From Tepidamorphaceae bacterium (GTDB lineage: Bacteria; Pseudomonadota; Alphaproteobacteria; Rhizobiales; JAKSCL01): a DNA stretch of 64,000 bases. The stretch lies in contig JANQPO010000019.1 in the NCBI GenBank assembly GCA_028289445.1, positions 62,001 to 126,000 on the forward strand, written 5' to 3'. Positions within the stretch are counted from its first letter, which is position 1, and each line of letters starts with the position of its first letter. The position numbers were made by a program, and so were the translations under genes. The notes below the pieces were generated by a model. The model was given only the letters and a program-made list of their open reading frames with translations. It was not told the DNA's origin and ran no database searches. Shown here piece after piece: positions 28,059 to 37,787 of this stretch.

Positions 28059-29767
28059 AACAAAAAATACCGCTGCGCCATCGGCAGCACCTCGGCCGGT
28101 GCGCAGGTCAACAGTTCGCCGTTGGCGCGAACCTCATAGGTCTCCGGGTCGACTTCGATCGCCGGCGTCGCGGCGTTCAGTTTCATCGCGCTTTTGCCGA
28201 TGCCGCCGCGCGTGTTTTTCACCGCGACCATCTCCTTAGCCGTTGCGAGCATGCCCTTGAGGCCATCGTCGAGCGCGGTCTGCGAGACGAAGGTCACCGA
28301 GGAGTTCGTCCGCGATTTGCCGAAGGTGCCGAACATGGGCCGATAGTGAACCGGCTGCGGCGTCGGAATCGAGGCGTTCGGATCGCCCATGGGCGCGGCG
28401 GCGATCGTGCCACCGATCAGCACCAGTGCCGGTTTGACGCCGAAGAAGGCCGGATCCCAGACGACCAGATCGGCGCGCTTACCGATTTCGACGGAGCCGA
28501 TCTCCGCGTCCATACCGTGGGCGATTGCCGGGTTGATCGTGTATTTGGCGATATAGCGGCGGACGCGCAGATTGTCGTTGTCGCCGGTCTCCTCGGCGAG
28601 CCGGCCGCGCTGTTTCTTCATCTTGTCGGCGGTCTGCCAGGTGCGGATCAGCACCTCGCCAACGCGACCCATCGCCTGGGAGTCCGAAGCGATGATCGAG
28701 AACGCTCCCATATCGTGGAGGATATCCTCCGCCGCGATGGTCTCCTTGCGGATGCGGCTTTCCGCGAAGGCGACGTCCTCCGGAATGTTCGAATCGAGAT
28801 GGTGGCAGACCATGAGCATGTCGAGATGCTCTTCCAGCGTGTTGACCGTGTAGGGCCGGGTTGGATTGGTCGACGAGGGAATGACGTTCTCCTCGCCGCA
28901 GACCTTGATGATGTCCGGTGCATGGCCGCCGCCGGCGCCCTCGGTGTGAAAGGCATGGATGGTCCGGCCCTTCAGCGCGGCGATGGTGTTTTCGACAAAG
29001 CCGGATTCGTTCAGCGTGTCGGTGTGAATCATCACCTGAACGTCCATCTCGTCGGCCACCGACAGGCAGCAGTCGATCGCAGCCGGCGTCGTGCCCCAGT
29101 CCTCGTGGAGCTTGAGCGCGCAGGCACCAGCCTGGATCTGCTCGATCAAGGCGTCCGGCAGGGACGCGTTGCCCTTGCCGGCGAAGGCGAGGTTCATCGG
29201 AAAGGCATCGGCGGCCTCGATCATCCGCGCGATGTGCCAGGGGCCGGGCGTGCAGGTGGTCGCTAATGTTCCGTGCGCCGGGCCGGTGCCGCCGCCCAAC
29301 ATCGTGGTGAGGCCGGAATAGAGCGCATCGTCGATCTGCTGCGGACAGATGAAATGGATATGCGCGTCGAACCCGCCGGCGGTCACGATCTTGCCCTCGC
29401 CGGCGATCGCCTCGGTGCCCGGTCCGATCACGATGTCGACGCCCGGTTGGATATCGGGATTGCCGGCCTTGCCGATGGCGACGATACGCCCGTCTTTCAA
29501 GCCGATATCGGCCTTCACGATGCCGGTCCAATCGACGATCAGGGCATTGGTGATGACGGTGTCGACCGCGCCGCCGTCGCGTGTCGTTTGCGATTGGCCC
29601 ATGCCGTCACGGATGACCTTGCCGCCGCCGAATTTCACCTCCTCTCCGTAGGTCGTATGGTCCTTCTCCACCTCGACGATGAGGTCGGTATCGGCAAGGC
29701 GCACCTTGTCGCCTGTGGTCGGGCCGAACATGTCGGCATAGGCGGCGCGGGAGATCATGGCGGGCAT
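28055..29767 (-). CDS. ureC: Urease alpha (catalytic) subunit
   Basis: This 570-aa subunit carries the di-nickel centre that hydrolyses urea to ammonia and carbamate. Nickel-site residues seen are His136 and His138 ([11 protein letters not shown]), the carbamylated Lys219 ([10 protein letters not shown]), the [11 protein letters not shown] and [14 protein letters not shown] histidines, and the aspartate in [11 protein letters not shown]. The C-terminus ends normally in AQRYFLF. The start [17 protein letters not shown] at 29767 fits the family. It follows the DUF6980 gene by two bases. The nickel-delivery genes ureE, ureF and ureG are not found nearby. Confidence 0.95.
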   Translation of the reverse strand: MPAMISRAAYADMFGPTTGDKVRLADTDLIVEVEKDHTTYGEEVKFGGGKVIRDGMGQSQTTRDGGAVDTVITNALIVDWTGIVKADIGLKDGRIVAIGKAGNPDIQPGVDIVIGPGTEAIAGEGKIVTAGGFDAHIHFICPQQIDDALYSGLTTMLGGGTGPAHGTLATTCTPGPWHIARMIEAADAFPMNLAFAGKGNASLPDALIEQIQAGACALKLHEDWGTTPAAIDCCLSVADEMDVQVMIHTDTLNESGFVENTIAALKGRTIHAFHTEGAGGGHAPDIIKVCGEENVIPSSTNPTRPYTVNTLEEHLDMLMVCHHLDSNIPEDVAFAESRIRKETIAAEDILHDMGAFSIIASDSQAMGRVGEVLIRTWQTADKMKKQRGRLAEETGDNDNLRVRRYIAKYTINPAIAHGMDAEIGSVEIGKRADLVVWDPAFFGVKPALVLIGGTIAAAPMGDPNASIPTPQPVHYRPMFGTFGKSRTNSSVTFVSQTALDDGLKGMLATAKEMVAVKNTRGGIGKSAMKLNAATPAIEVDPETYEVRANGELLTCAPAEVLPMAQRYFLF

Positions 29768-29769
29768 GG

Positions 29770-30171
29770 TCAGCGTCCTTCGGCTTGCCACCAGGCAGCG
29801 GAACGATAGGATTCGGGTATAGCGTTAGCGTCCTCGAAGGGATCGTCGATGCCCTGCGCCTCCAACGCCTCGAACCAGGCATCGCGGCGGCTTTCCGGCA
29901 GCGTTGCGCCGCAGAACGGGCAATGACCGATCACGACCATGCTTGGTCCGCCGTCATGGACGATCACGCCGTACTCGTTAAAGGCCGGGCTGTAGGCAAT
30001 CAGCATGTCCGGACAGGCGAAGGCGTTGTCGGCATGTTCGTCGCACACATTGGTGAGCGCCGCCTGCATGGCATCGCAGCAGTGCTCAACTCCGCTCTTG
30101 TGAAACGTCGAGGGATCGTCGGACGGATCCATCCACAACACGCGCCGACCGGGATAAAGAAGCTGCGACAC
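29770..30171 (-). CDS. DUF6980-like protein inside the urease operon
   Basis: This 133-aa protein has the block [14 protein letters not shown] near residue 30, then [20 protein letters not shown] and [18 protein letters not shown]. The paired cysteines (HCC, CPFC) suggest a small metal-binding fold. I take it as DUF6980-like; function is unknown. The first residues of the open frame (before about residue 20) may be an extension. It lies between the GFA-family gene and ureC on the same strand, which suggests a role related to urease or its expression. Confidence 0.65.
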   Translation of the reverse strand: MSQLLYPGRRVLWMDPSDDPSTFHKSGVEHCCDAMQAALTNVCDEHADNAFACPDMLIAYSPAFNEYGVIVHDGGPSMVVIGHCPFCGATLPESRRDAWFEALEAQGIDDPFEDANAIPESYRSAAWWQAEGR

Positions 30172-30199
30172 CGTCTGGATCCCTTCTTCGCGTTACCCG

Positions 30200-30688
30200 T
30201 CAGTCGATCCACAAGCCGCGCGAGCGGTGCCAATCCTCAATCGATTGATCGGGATAGCGATCGAACGTCTTGTCGTTCGGTCCGATATCGGGCGTCACCC
30301 AATCGGGCTTCGAACCCAGCATAATGTGTACGCGCTCCGGCGGCTGCGGAAGTTCGGTATCGATTGCCGAAGCGAAGGGATGGACGAGGTCCGGCCATTC
30401 AGGGGCGTAGACCCATAGCATCGCGCCGCAGTGTTTGCAGAAGCTACGATCGCAGGAGCCCTCGCGGGTAACCCCGTCCTCGGTGATCTGTGCCCGATAG
30501 GCGCCAAGCGCTTCGCGTCCGGTCACCGACAATGTGTCGTAGCGGCCCATCAGGTTGATCGCATAGCCGCTCCCCCCGACCTTGCGGCAGATCGAGCAAT
30601 AGCAAAGCTGATAGGGATGAGGCGTGTTGCTTTCGACGGAAAACCGCATGGCGCCGCAGTGGCAGGCGCCTTCAAGTGTCAGAGGCAT
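30200..30688 (-). CDS. GFA family (glutathione-dependent formaldehyde-activating-like) protein
   Basis: This 162-aa protein has the zinc-binding pattern of the GFA/CENP-V fold: GACHCGAMRF (residues 7-16), CYCSICRKVGGSGYA (about 29-43) and CKHCGAMLW. The fold binds two zinc ions through seven cysteines. True formaldehyde activation has been shown for few members, so the reaction is not assigned. It sits between ureB and the DUF6980 gene in the urease cluster. Confidence 0.82.
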   Translation of the reverse strand: MPLTLEGACHCGAMRFSVESNTPHPYQLCYCSICRKVGGSGYAINLMGRYDTLSVTGREALGAYRAQITEDGVTREGSCDRSFCKHCGAMLWVYAPEWPDLVHPFASAIDTELPQPPERVHIMLGSKPDWVTPDIGPNDKTFDRYPDQSIEDWHRSRGLWID

Positions 30689-30735
30689 GATTCATCTCTT
30701 CCAGCAACCGCATTTCTGGGGCCGTGCCGCACGCA

Positions 30736-31041
30736 TCAAAGATCGCCCATCACCTGGGCGTTGAACCCGAAGACCCGCCGGGCGCCGTCATAGGGCACCA
30801 GCGTCACGTCGCGGCTTTGACCCGGCTCGAAGCGGACGGCGGTTCCGGCCGGTATGTCAAGCCGATGGCCATGTGCCGCGCCTCGATCGAACTGGAGTGC
30901 TGCGTTGGTCTCAGCGAAATGGTAATGCGACCCGACCTGGATCGGCCGGTCACCGGCATTCGCGACCGTCAAGGTCAGGGTCGGCCGGCTCACGTTGAGT
31001 TCGATGTCGCCATCGGTGGCGATGACTTCACCTGGAATCAT
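30736..31041 (-). CDS. ureB: Urease beta subunit
   Basis: This 101-aa subunit begins [16 protein letters not shown] and contains [18 protein letters not shown], the family signature. It packs with UreA and UreC in the urease trimer. The in-frame start at 31062 would lie further within the preceding micro-ORF, so 31041 is preferred. It overlaps the micro-ORF upstream by 14 bases and is followed by the GFA gene rather than directly by ureC. Confidence 0.93.
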   Translation of the reverse strand: MIPGEVIATDGDIELNVSRPTLTLTVANAGDRPIQVGSHYHFAETNAALQFDRGAAHGHRLDIPAGTAVRFEPGQSRDVTLVPYDGARRVFGFNAQVMGDL

Positions 31042-31207
31042 AACTCTCCCTATCCTTATCAACAGCGTTCATGGACTTCGCTTTCGGCGGCCGCAAAAGC
31101 CCTAGTCGGCGCAGACCCAGGATCGCCATGACGACCACCAGAACGACACCAATCGCAGCGAGATCAAAGGCGCCGAGCGGATGGGATGTGCGGGCAAGGA
31201 AATCCAT
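31028..31207 (-). CDS. Small membrane protein between ureA and ureB
   Basis: This 59-aa frame begins [20 protein letters not shown] and has one membrane span ([15 protein letters not shown], about residues 18-32) followed by a basic stretch ([12 protein letters not shown]). It starts five bases after the ureA stop and its end overlaps the ureB start by 14 bases. That spacing supports translation as part of the operon. Extra ORFs between ureA and ureB are known in rhizobial urease clusters, but I cannot say this is the same family. Confidence 0.6.
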   Translation of the reverse strand: MDFLARTSHPLGAFDLAAIGVVLVVVMAILGLRRLGLLRPPKAKSMNAVDKDRESYDSR

Positions 31208-31212
31208 GACTT

Positions 31213-31515
31213 CTACCGGATCGGTTCATGAACGGTTACGAGTTTGGTGCCGTCGGGAAAGGTCGCTTCCACCTGGACATCGTGGATCATGTCCGCGACA
31301 CCGTCCATCACCTGATCGCGGGTCAGCACTTTGGCGCCAGCCGCCATAAGTTCGGCGACCGAACGGCCATCGCGGGCGCCTTCGACGACGAAATCGGTGA
31401 TGAGCGCGATGGCTTCCGGGTGATTGAGCTTCACGCCGCGCTCCAGCCGGCGCCGCGCCACGATCGCGGCCATGGCGACCAAGAGCTTGTCCTTTTCGCG
31501 CGGCGTCAGGTTCAT
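31213..31515 (-). CDS. ureA: Urease gamma subunit
   Basis: This 100-aa subunit begins [20 protein letters not shown] and continues with [20 protein letters not shown], both hallmarks of UreA. It is the smallest structural subunit of the enzyme. The length is standard. It lies 21 bases after ureD on the same strand. Confidence 0.95.
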   Translation of the reverse strand: MNLTPREKDKLLVAMAAIVARRRLERGVKLNHPEAIALITDFVVEGARDGRSVAELMAAGAKVLTRDQVMDGVADMIHDVQVEATFPDGTKLVTVHEPIR

Positions 31516-31536
31516 CTCAGTTCTCTAAAGACATCG

Positions 31537-32379
31537 TCAGCACGCCCAGACCTTGGGCAGCGGCGCACCGGCTCGCAACACATGGAGCGCTCTTTCAAGC
31601 GCGTTTCTAAGTGCCCGGCTATCAGGCGCCGTCAATCGAGCAACAAGCAAACCGTTGAAGGCGCTGGTGCCAGCGGATCCGGGCAGCACCGCGCGCAGCG
31701 GATCGAGCAAGTCGTGCGCATCCGCGCGAACCGCGAGCACAGTCGCTAGAGCCGCATCGCCAGCCGCCGTCGCGGAACGGCGTAGCGTCTCGACAATAGG
31801 ACCGGTCAGCCGGGTCTCGTCGGCAAACACCAGCTCTCCGTCGCGACGAATGCGCCACGAGTCCAAAAAACGCCCGTTTTCGACAGTCTCACCCATGGCC
31901 GCACGACCGAAAACGACCGATTCCAGAACCAGGAGAGATGCGTCTGCGGCCATGTCGACCGACAGCCGACGTTCCAATGCCGCGCCATCGAAAAGGATCG
32001 TGTCCTGGGGTAGCCAGTCGAGACGCGCACCGGCCCCAAGCGTCAAGCGCGTTTCGATCGCTGCGACGCCACCGATCGAACGATAGATCTTCTCGCTCGC
32101 CTGCGTTGTTGCCGTCACCGCCGCATCACCGCCGGCCGCTACTTCGAAACGCAGCCGGTCGCCGCCCGTCAGCCCACCGGCCGTGTTGATCAGGACGGCC
32201 TCGGGCCCCGGTCCAGCCCCATGACGCGGGAGCCGGATCTTCCCGGCGCCCGCCTGGTAGAGATCGTCCAGCACCGTGGTCGCATCCCGCCGGCGAAACG
32301 CAACGCGCGCTTCGCCGAACGTTCGCTGAAGCGTCGTTTTTGTGTCGTTTTGGTCGTGCCTGACGGTTGCGTCCAGCAT
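31537..32379 (-). CDS. ureD: Urease accessory protein UreD
   Basis: This 280-aa chaperone helps load nickel into apo-urease together with UreF and UreG. Family blocks include LINTAGGLTGGDRLRFEV, TTQASEKIYRS, LDWLPQDTILFDGA and FGRAAMGE. The ATG at 32379 is chosen since the conserved part follows; a longer frame runs to 32484. It is the first gene of the urease operon. Its partners UreF and UreG must be encoded elsewhere if the enzyme is active. Confidence 0.92.
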   Translation of the reverse strand: MLDATVRHDQNDTKTTLQRTFGEARVAFRRRDATTVLDDLYQAGAGKIRLPRHGAGPGPEAVLINTAGGLTGGDRLRFEVAAGGDAAVTATTQASEKIYRSIGGVAAIETRLTLGAGARLDWLPQDTILFDGAALERRLSVDMAADASLLVLESVVFGRAAMGETVENGRFLDSWRIRRDGELVFADETRLTGPIVETLRRSATAAGDAALATVLAVRADAHDLLDPLRAVLPGSAGTSAFNGLLVARLTAPDSRALRNALERALHVLRAGAPLPKVWAC

Positions 32380-32537
32380 GCGGACCTCGTTTGATCGCTC
32401 TGCCGAGAGTATCCGGTTCCCCGGCCGCGACAAATGCGCCGTTTGCCTCAATTTCGGGCAATAGCGAAGTACCGATATCGGCACGGCCTTGCCTGACCCT
32501 CGTCAGCGTCGATAATTCGCGGCAGGAGGACGGGTCT

Positions 32538-32864
32538 ATGGCGATGGACGAACACTTGGTCGAAGAGATGCGCGATGCCCTCTCGAAGCGCTCCGGTATC
32601 AGCGAGAAACGCATGTTTGGCGGTATCTGCTGGATGCTGAACGGCAATATGCTGTGCGGAACCGGCGATGACCGCTACATGTTCAGGGTCGGGAAGGAGG
32701 CGGAGACCGAGGCGCTTGGCCGGCCGGGCGCGGCGCCCATGGACTTCACCGGCCGCAAGATGGGCGGTTTCGTCTGGGTCGAAGCCGATGCGGCGATCGA
32801 AGCCGGACTGGAAACCTGGATCGATTTCGCGGCGGCGTTCGTTGGCGCCTTACCGCCCAAGTAG
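32538..32864 (+). CDS. TfoX N-terminal domain protein
   Basis: This 108-aa protein has the TfoX-N fold (MFGGICWMLNGNMLCGTGDD, MFRVGKEAE, DFTGRKMGGFVWVEAD). The full competence regulator TfoX/Sxy also has a C-terminal domain, which is absent. Stand-alone TfoX-N proteins are common and of unknown role. An AGGAGGA Shine-Dalgarno precedes the ATG. It is divergent from ureD. Confidence 0.85.
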   Translation: MAMDEHLVEEMRDALSKRSGISEKRMFGGICWMLNGNMLCGTGDDRYMFRVGKEAETEALGRPGAAPMDFTGRKMGGFVWVEADAAIEAGLETWIDFAAAFVGALPPK

Positions 32865-32939
32865 AACGACTCAATGCCGGATGGCGCCTGCTGCATGCGC
32901 TGTTTCCGCCGCCGGCCGCGCCGACGCGGCCTAGGCATT

Positions 32940-34175
32940 TCACGCCGACCGACGGCCGCGCAACGCGCAGGCAATCACCAGGCCCATGAGGATCGCCCAA
33001 AACGCCAGCCGCCAGGTCGCAAAGGCACTATTGGCTACGTTGGCGCCGGCGTATGTGCCCCAAAAGAGCGCTAGCGCCAGCGGTATCCTGTCCGCCTCCA
33101 GCCGCCCCATGCCCTTGTGAAGGGCAAGTCCGAACGCAATGAAAAGCGCCAGGCCGACGACCCCGGTCTCGTAGGCGATTTGCAGAACCTGGCCATGAGG
33201 GTGGAACGGCGTGCCATAGGCTAGCGTGCTTCCATCGAATAGCGCCATTTCGCCAATCTCGGGGCCGCGTCGCGTTGCGTCGAAACCGACACCAAGCAGC
33301 GGACTCTCCATGAACTGGCGACCGATATGGTCCCAGATATGGAGACGCGCTTGGTAATTGAGGTGATCCACGAGGGAGGTCAGCGACAGGTGCTGGGCGA
33401 TCTCGAGAAAGTTGGGTTGGAGGAGCACGATCAGCGGCACGCTGAGAGCGAACAGCCACACAGACGCGGTTACGGCTGCGCGCGTCGGCACAGCAAGCGC
33501 CACGACCAAAACGATGGCGCTCACGATGAATGCGAGCTTCGCCGTGTCGTTGGCGGTGGCAAAGACAAAGCCCGCGACGAGAAGTGCGAGCAGACCGATC
33601 CAGATTCGGCTGGACGAGCCACACCATGCCGCGAAAAAAACCAGCGCCGCGAGATGCTGCGCCGTTCGATTGTATTCGCCATAGCTCTGTGGACGTCCGC
33701 TCCAGGTCAGAATATGCCAGCCCGTGTTCCAGTCGATCAGGCACAGCGCCGCGGCAAGGGCGGCACCGACAAGGATGAGCCTTGGATCAAGTTGCTTCAG
33801 GCGCGGCGCCACCAAGCCGATGAATGCGATACCCAGCACGGCAACGAGCAAGAACCGGGCGGCATGGCTGAATGAAAATGCCGGGTCGATCGACCAGCTC
33901 GCCGAGGCAAGCGCATAAACACAAAACGCCAGAAGAACATGGGCCGGTCGCCATGCACTGTTGCGAAACACCCGGAGAACCGTGGCGACCTGCTCAGCGA
34001 CGAATGCGCGCAGGGCATGTCTTTTAAGAAGAAGCTGGAACAGCACAAACGCCAGGACGAATACGACGCTCGATCCGACAAAAAACTGCGCGATCCGAGG
34101 CGAGGGGACGGTCGCGATGGGAAAAGCGAAACCGATCCAAAGTGCGAGAAACCTGTCGAATCGGTCGGTCATCAT
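32940..34175 (-). CDS. O-antigen ligase-like membrane protein
   Basis: This 411-aa protein has about 11-12 spans and a large periplasmic loop at about 265-330 (LNYQARLHIWDHIGRQFMES, then FHPHGQVLQIAYETGVVGL). The H-x-H-G pattern in that loop is the hallmark of the Wzy_C/WaaL family. WaaL joins O-polysaccharide to lipid A-core. A polymerase role cannot be excluded. The promoter region upstream, shared with the sensor gene at 34350, holds a perfect CtrA-type site. Confidence 0.78.
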   Translation of the reverse strand: MMTDRFDRFLALWIGFAFPIATVPSPRIAQFFVGSSVVFVLAFVLFQLLLKRHALRAFVAEQVATVLRVFRNSAWRPAHVLLAFCVYALASASWSIDPAFSFSHAARFLLVAVLGIAFIGLVAPRLKQLDPRLILVGAALAAALCLIDWNTGWHILTWSGRPQSYGEYNRTAQHLAALVFFAAWCGSSSRIWIGLLALLVAGFVFATANDTAKLAFIVSAIVLVVALAVPTRAAVTASVWLFALSVPLIVLLQPNFLEIAQHLSLTSLVDHLNYQARLHIWDHIGRQFMESPLLGVGFDATRRGPEIGEMALFDGSTLAYGTPFHPHGQVLQIAYETGVVGLALFIAFGLALHKGMGRLEADRIPLALALFWGTYAGANVANSAFATWRLAFWAILMGLVIACALRGRRSA

Positions 34176-34267
34176 TCCGCAACTGTCGGGAAGCCGTTCT
34201 ACGGCGAGCCAGCGGCAGGTTTACACGGCGCTTTTTACGGTGTCCAGGAAACCGGAAACGGCACCGG

Positions 34268-34282
34268 TTAACGAACTGTTAA
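34268..34282. promoter_or_regulatory. CtrA-type binding site
   Basis: TTAA-CGAACTG-TTAA matches the CtrA consensus TTAA-N7-TTAA exactly. It lies 67 bases before the sensor-like gene at 34350 and 92 bases before the divergent O-antigen ligase-like gene. CtrA is the alphaproteobacterial cell-cycle and motility regulator. Confidence 0.55.
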
Positions 34283-34349
34283 ACGGAACGCCCTAGACCC
34301 TTCTTGATACCGTTTGTCGTTTAAAACGAAGCGGTTGGCCGGGGTTTGC

Positions 34350-36056
34350 ATGCGCATTCTAGAGATAGGCCGAGCGGAGAAATCCGGACGCATTTTTGTG
34401 TCCCGCATCGTTGTCGCGATCGCGGTGACAATTCTCTTGACCTGCCTCGGTGTCGCATCGATCACAGTCAATCAGTCCTACCGCGAAATCCGCAGCGCCC
34501 ACCTCGATCGGGCGCGGGCACACGCGATCACAGCCTTCCGCGCCGCTGTCGATCCAGATTTCTATCCAACGCTCCCGCAGCTCATCGACTTCGGTAATCA
34601 TCTGGTCGCAATCAGCCCTGTTACCGGAGGCGCCTATTACGACGATGTCGGCGATTACGAAGCGCATTTCGGCAAACGACCGACACTGACATGGCACACG
34701 GCCAAGCTCGATCGGATGTCGCGCGTCTTCGTCGATGACGGCAATCAAATGGAGATCTTCGTCGATCCAAATGAGATAGGCATTCGCCATGGCGTGGCGC
34801 TTCGGTTCGACCTCGCCGACACATGGGCGGCGATCGACGCCGAATTGGCGCGCAAGGTGACGGCGATCCTGGCGACCAGCCTGGCATCGGCGGCGACGCT
34901 GACCCTATTGCTGTCCGCGATCGTGCTTCTCCCGATCTCACGCCTGCAAGCCGCAGTTCACAACGTGCTCGACGACCCCAAGGACGCCACCGCGCACTCG
35001 CTGAACATGACTCGCCGCGATGAGATCGGTCAGCTCGCGCGCGGCATCGATCAACTGTTCTACGTCTTGTCCAACACATTCGAGGAAGACCTCGGCAACG
35101 CTCTGGCCATCCAGGCGCATGTGCCATATCCACTCATCATCTACGCAGCCGGCGGCAGCGTTGAAGACGCGAATCCGGCTGCGTTGGAATTCTTCGGCGT
35201 CGAGAAACCGAGGGAAATTCCCAAGCACGACGAAAAAGTGTTGCGTTTCGATGGCAACCCCCAAGCGGTCGCGGCGAGCTTGGAGCGCGGACAGATCTGC
35301 GACTATGGCGATGTGCTGGGTGCACAGGGATGGGTGCCGTGCATGATTGGCGGCGATGTCATCCGGCGGCAAAATGGCTCGGTTAGACGATACTTTCTGG
35401 TGCTGGCCGATTTGTCGGTCGCCCACGCGCAGCTAAGCGAAGCGCAAGGCGAGTGCCGGGCAGCGCTTGAGGATGTGACCCGGCTGCGGCAGCGAACCCG
35501 GGAACTGCGGCACCTCTTGGACGCCTGTCTCGCCATCATCGAAGGCGGAACCACGCTTGACGGCGACGGGCCTATCCGTTCCGCAATGCCCGACCGCGTT
35601 GTCAATGCGTGGTATCGCGACGCGATCGCCCACGGCCAGATGACGCCCAGATCGCTGCGTCACTCGGTCCTGCCGCCGATCAAAGTGAATCAGAATCTGG
35701 CCGAACGACTGTTTGCCAACGCCCTTTCGGCGGTTCACGGTCGAAGCGGCGCCGACCATCCGCGCATGCTCGTGTCGGCGCGAATGCGCGACGACGGGAT
35801 TCCGGTGTTCACCATCTCCGAGGTCGTCGAGGACGCGAGCCAAGAGGCCAAAATCGGAAGCGGCGACACATCGAACGCGAATCTCTATCTGGCGGCCTTT
35901 ACCAACCTTTTGAAAGTCTCAAAGGGCCGGCTCGTCCGTCTTGCCGGACCGAATGGCGAGAACACATTGGTGTTCCAGCTGCCGCCGGGCCAAGCGGAAG
36001 CCTACCCCTTTGCCATGCCTGCGCGCCGGGCACCGGAGCCCCCACGCGCCGCATAA
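34350..36056 (+). CDS. Membrane-bound HAMP/PAS sensor-like protein without a clear kinase core
   Basis: This 568-aa protein begins MRILEIGRAEKSGRIFVSRI, with a first span at about 16-38. A periplasmic domain of about 130 residues and a second span near 175-198 follow. After it come a HAMP-like linker (LPISRLQAAVHNVLDDPKD), a PAS-like domain (about 250-365) and a coiled segment (AALEDVTRLRQRTRELRHLL). The C-terminal 150 residues resemble an ATPase fold but lack a phosphoacceptor His box and clear G boxes. The ATG at 34350 is chosen over a TTG at 34314. Role unknown; a CtrA-type site lies upstream. Confidence 0.65.
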   Translation: MRILEIGRAEKSGRIFVSRIVVAIAVTILLTCLGVASITVNQSYREIRSAHLDRARAHAITAFRAAVDPDFYPTLPQLIDFGNHLVAISPVTGGAYYDDVGDYEAHFGKRPTLTWHTAKLDRMSRVFVDDGNQMEIFVDPNEIGIRHGVALRFDLADTWAAIDAELARKVTAILATSLASAATLTLLLSAIVLLPISRLQAAVHNVLDDPKDATAHSLNMTRRDEIGQLARGIDQLFYVLSNTFEEDLGNALAIQAHVPYPLIIYAAGGSVEDANPAALEFFGVEKPREIPKHDEKVLRFDGNPQAVAASLERGQICDYGDVLGAQGWVPCMIGGDVIRRQNGSVRRYFLVLADLSVAHAQLSEAQGECRAALEDVTRLRQRTRELRHLLDACLAIIEGGTTLDGDGPIRSAMPDRVVNAWYRDAIAHGQMTPRSLRHSVLPPIKVNQNLAERLFANALSAVHGRSGADHPRMLVSARMRDDGIPVFTISEVVEDASQEAKIGSGDTSNANLYLAAFTNLLKVSKGRLVRLAGPNGENTLVFQLPPGQAEAYPFAMPARRAPEPPRAA

Positions 36057-36147
36057 GCGCTAAACCGGCCGAGGTTTCCGCAATCGTTGATTTGTTTTTC
36101 GCGATCGCAACCGGTATCACGTCGACCGGGTAACAATCGGCGGCTGT

Positions 36148-37368
36148 GTGGGTCTGGTGGCAGTTCGAGCAAGGTTTGCAACGGTGTGGCGGCGCGGCTT
36201 GCTGCGCGTGCTGGCTGGGCTTTTTTGCGCTGTTTTGACGGTCGCCGGTGCCGAGCGGACGCTCGCCGGTCCCAAGCTTGTCTTTGACATTCGCACGGGC
36301 GCCGTCCTTCACGCCGAGAATGCCGATGATCCCTGGTATCCGGCCTCGGTCACAAAGTTGATGACCACCTATGTGGCGCTATCGGCCGTGCGTGACGGGT
36401 CGATCGCCCTCGACACGCTTTTGACTGCGTCGCAAAACGCAGTGGCACAGCCACCGAGCAAGATCGGTATCGCGCTTGGCCAGTCGATCACCCTGCGCAA
36501 CGCTCTTAATCTCTTGATCGTGAAATCGGCCAATGACATTGCCGTGGTGGTTGCCGAGGGGGTGGGCGGCAGCATTCCGGAGTTCTCCGCGATGATGAAC
36601 GCGACGGCACGACGGCTCGGCATGACGCGTTCGCGCTTCGTCAACCCGCACGGCCTGCCGGACGCCGATCAAGTGACAAGCGCACGGGACATGGCCATTT
36701 TGTCGCGCGCCCTTGCGTTGGAGTTTCCGGAGTCGACGCGCATCACGCGTCTGCCCTTCGTCAAAATCGGCGACCGCACAATCCGCTCGCACAACGCCTT
36801 GCTTGGCCGCTATGCCGGCGCCGACGGGATGAAGACCGGGTTCATTTGCGCTGCCGGGTTCAACATCGTCGCGAGCGCATCGCGGCGCGGTCAACGAGTT
36901 GCCGCCGTGGTGCTTGGCGAAAACTCGCCGGACGAGCGCCGGATCGCGACGGAGCGACTGCTTGATCTGGGCTTCGCGGCGCCGCGTTTCGGTCTAAAGG
37001 ACCGCGACACGCTGCACACCATGCCCCGCAGCGGAACGGCCGACCAGCCGGTGAACATGCGTCCCCAAATCTGCGGCGAGAAACGTAATCGCCCGGACGG
37101 CCTCCCGGGGCTTAAAGAATTCTCCTATTCAGGTCCTATCGTCCCCGTGGTTTTCGGGCCGCAACTGGCCTACGTTCCGCTGCCGCCGTCTCGACCGGAC
37201 TGGCCGTCCGACGCGCCCGTCGACGAGGCGCGCATCGTTGTCGCCTCCACCGATCCGCCGGCGAGCGGCGATTCCGACGATGCCGAAGCCGGCGATCCTT
37301 CAATTCCGCTGCCGGAACCGCGCCCCGTGCGTGGGAATGGGCTCGAATACACCGGTCGGGCGCCTTAG
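36148..37368 (+). CDS. D-alanyl-D-alanine carboxypeptidase (PBP5/6 class)
   Basis: This 406-aa serine peptidase trims peptidoglycan pentapeptides in the periplasm. A signal peptide covers about residues 1-40. The three penicillin-binding motifs are Ser67-Val-Thr-Lys70, Ser127-Ala-Asn129 and Lys229-Thr-Gly231. A proline-rich tail replaces the usual C-terminal amphipathic anchor. The start is a GTG; the frame overlaps the convergent TusA-like gene by four bases at the end. Confidence 0.9.
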   Translation: MGLVAVRARFATVWRRGLLRVLAGLFCAVLTVAGAERTLAGPKLVFDIRTGAVLHAENADDPWYPASVTKLMTTYVALSAVRDGSIALDTLLTASQNAVAQPPSKIGIALGQSITLRNALNLLIVKSANDIAVVVAEGVGGSIPEFSAMMNATARRLGMTRSRFVNPHGLPDADQVTSARDMAILSRALALEFPESTRITRLPFVKIGDRTIRSHNALLGRYAGADGMKTGFICAAGFNIVASASRRGQRVAAVVLGENSPDERRIATERLLDLGFAAPRFGLKDRDTLHTMPRSGTADQPVNMRPQICGEKRNRPDGLPGLKEFSYSGPIVPVVFGPQLAYVPLPPSRPDWPSDAPVDEARIVVASTDPPASGDSDDAEAGDPSIPLPEPRPVRGNGLEYTGRAP

Positions 37369-37607
37369 CCTCTTTCGATCTCAAATTGCAGGGTTTCGCC
37401 GTCCTGGCTCTGGCCAAGGAGGCGGTGCCCGGACTCCTGACAAAAATGCGGCACGTCGATCGACGCGGCCGGGTCCGTCGCGATCAGCCGAAGAACTTCG
37501 CCCTGTGTCATGGACCTTAGTGCCTTGCGCGCCTTGAGGACCGGCAAAGGACATAAAAGGCCAGAGGTGTCGAGGTGAACGGCGGGTTTGTTGGCAGTCA
37601 TGACCAC
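37365..37607 (-). CDS. TusA family sulfur-carrier protein
   Basis: This 80-aa (or 78-aa if begun at MTANK) cytoplasmic protein has the CPxP motif in DTSGLLCPLPVLKARKAL, with the active cysteine at residue 19. TusA-type proteins relay sulfur as a persulfide for tRNA thiolation or other sulfur metabolism. It overlaps the carboxypeptidase gene tail-to-tail. Confidence 0.88.
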   Translation of the reverse strand: MVMTANKPAVHLDTSGLLCPLPVLKARKALRSMTQGEVLRLIATDPAASIDVPHFCQESGHRLLGQSQDGETLQFEIERG

Positions 37608-37787
37608 GCGGGGCTAGCAAATTCCGAACGGATCGACAATGTCGATGGGACTCGCTCAGCGCGCCGCGATTGCGGGACTTGCGGGGCTGCGCTAGGTTTT
37701 TGGCGACCCGTCGGCCTCGACATGCCGACGGTCCAATTTCCGCGCACCAACAAATCGAGAGCGGGTCAGGGGGCAGGCACCAAGGCG

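Noticed and set aside
34314..34349. TTG start for the HAMP/PAS protein
   Set aside because: The ATG at 34350 directly precedes the first basic residues and span; the extension has no ribosome site.
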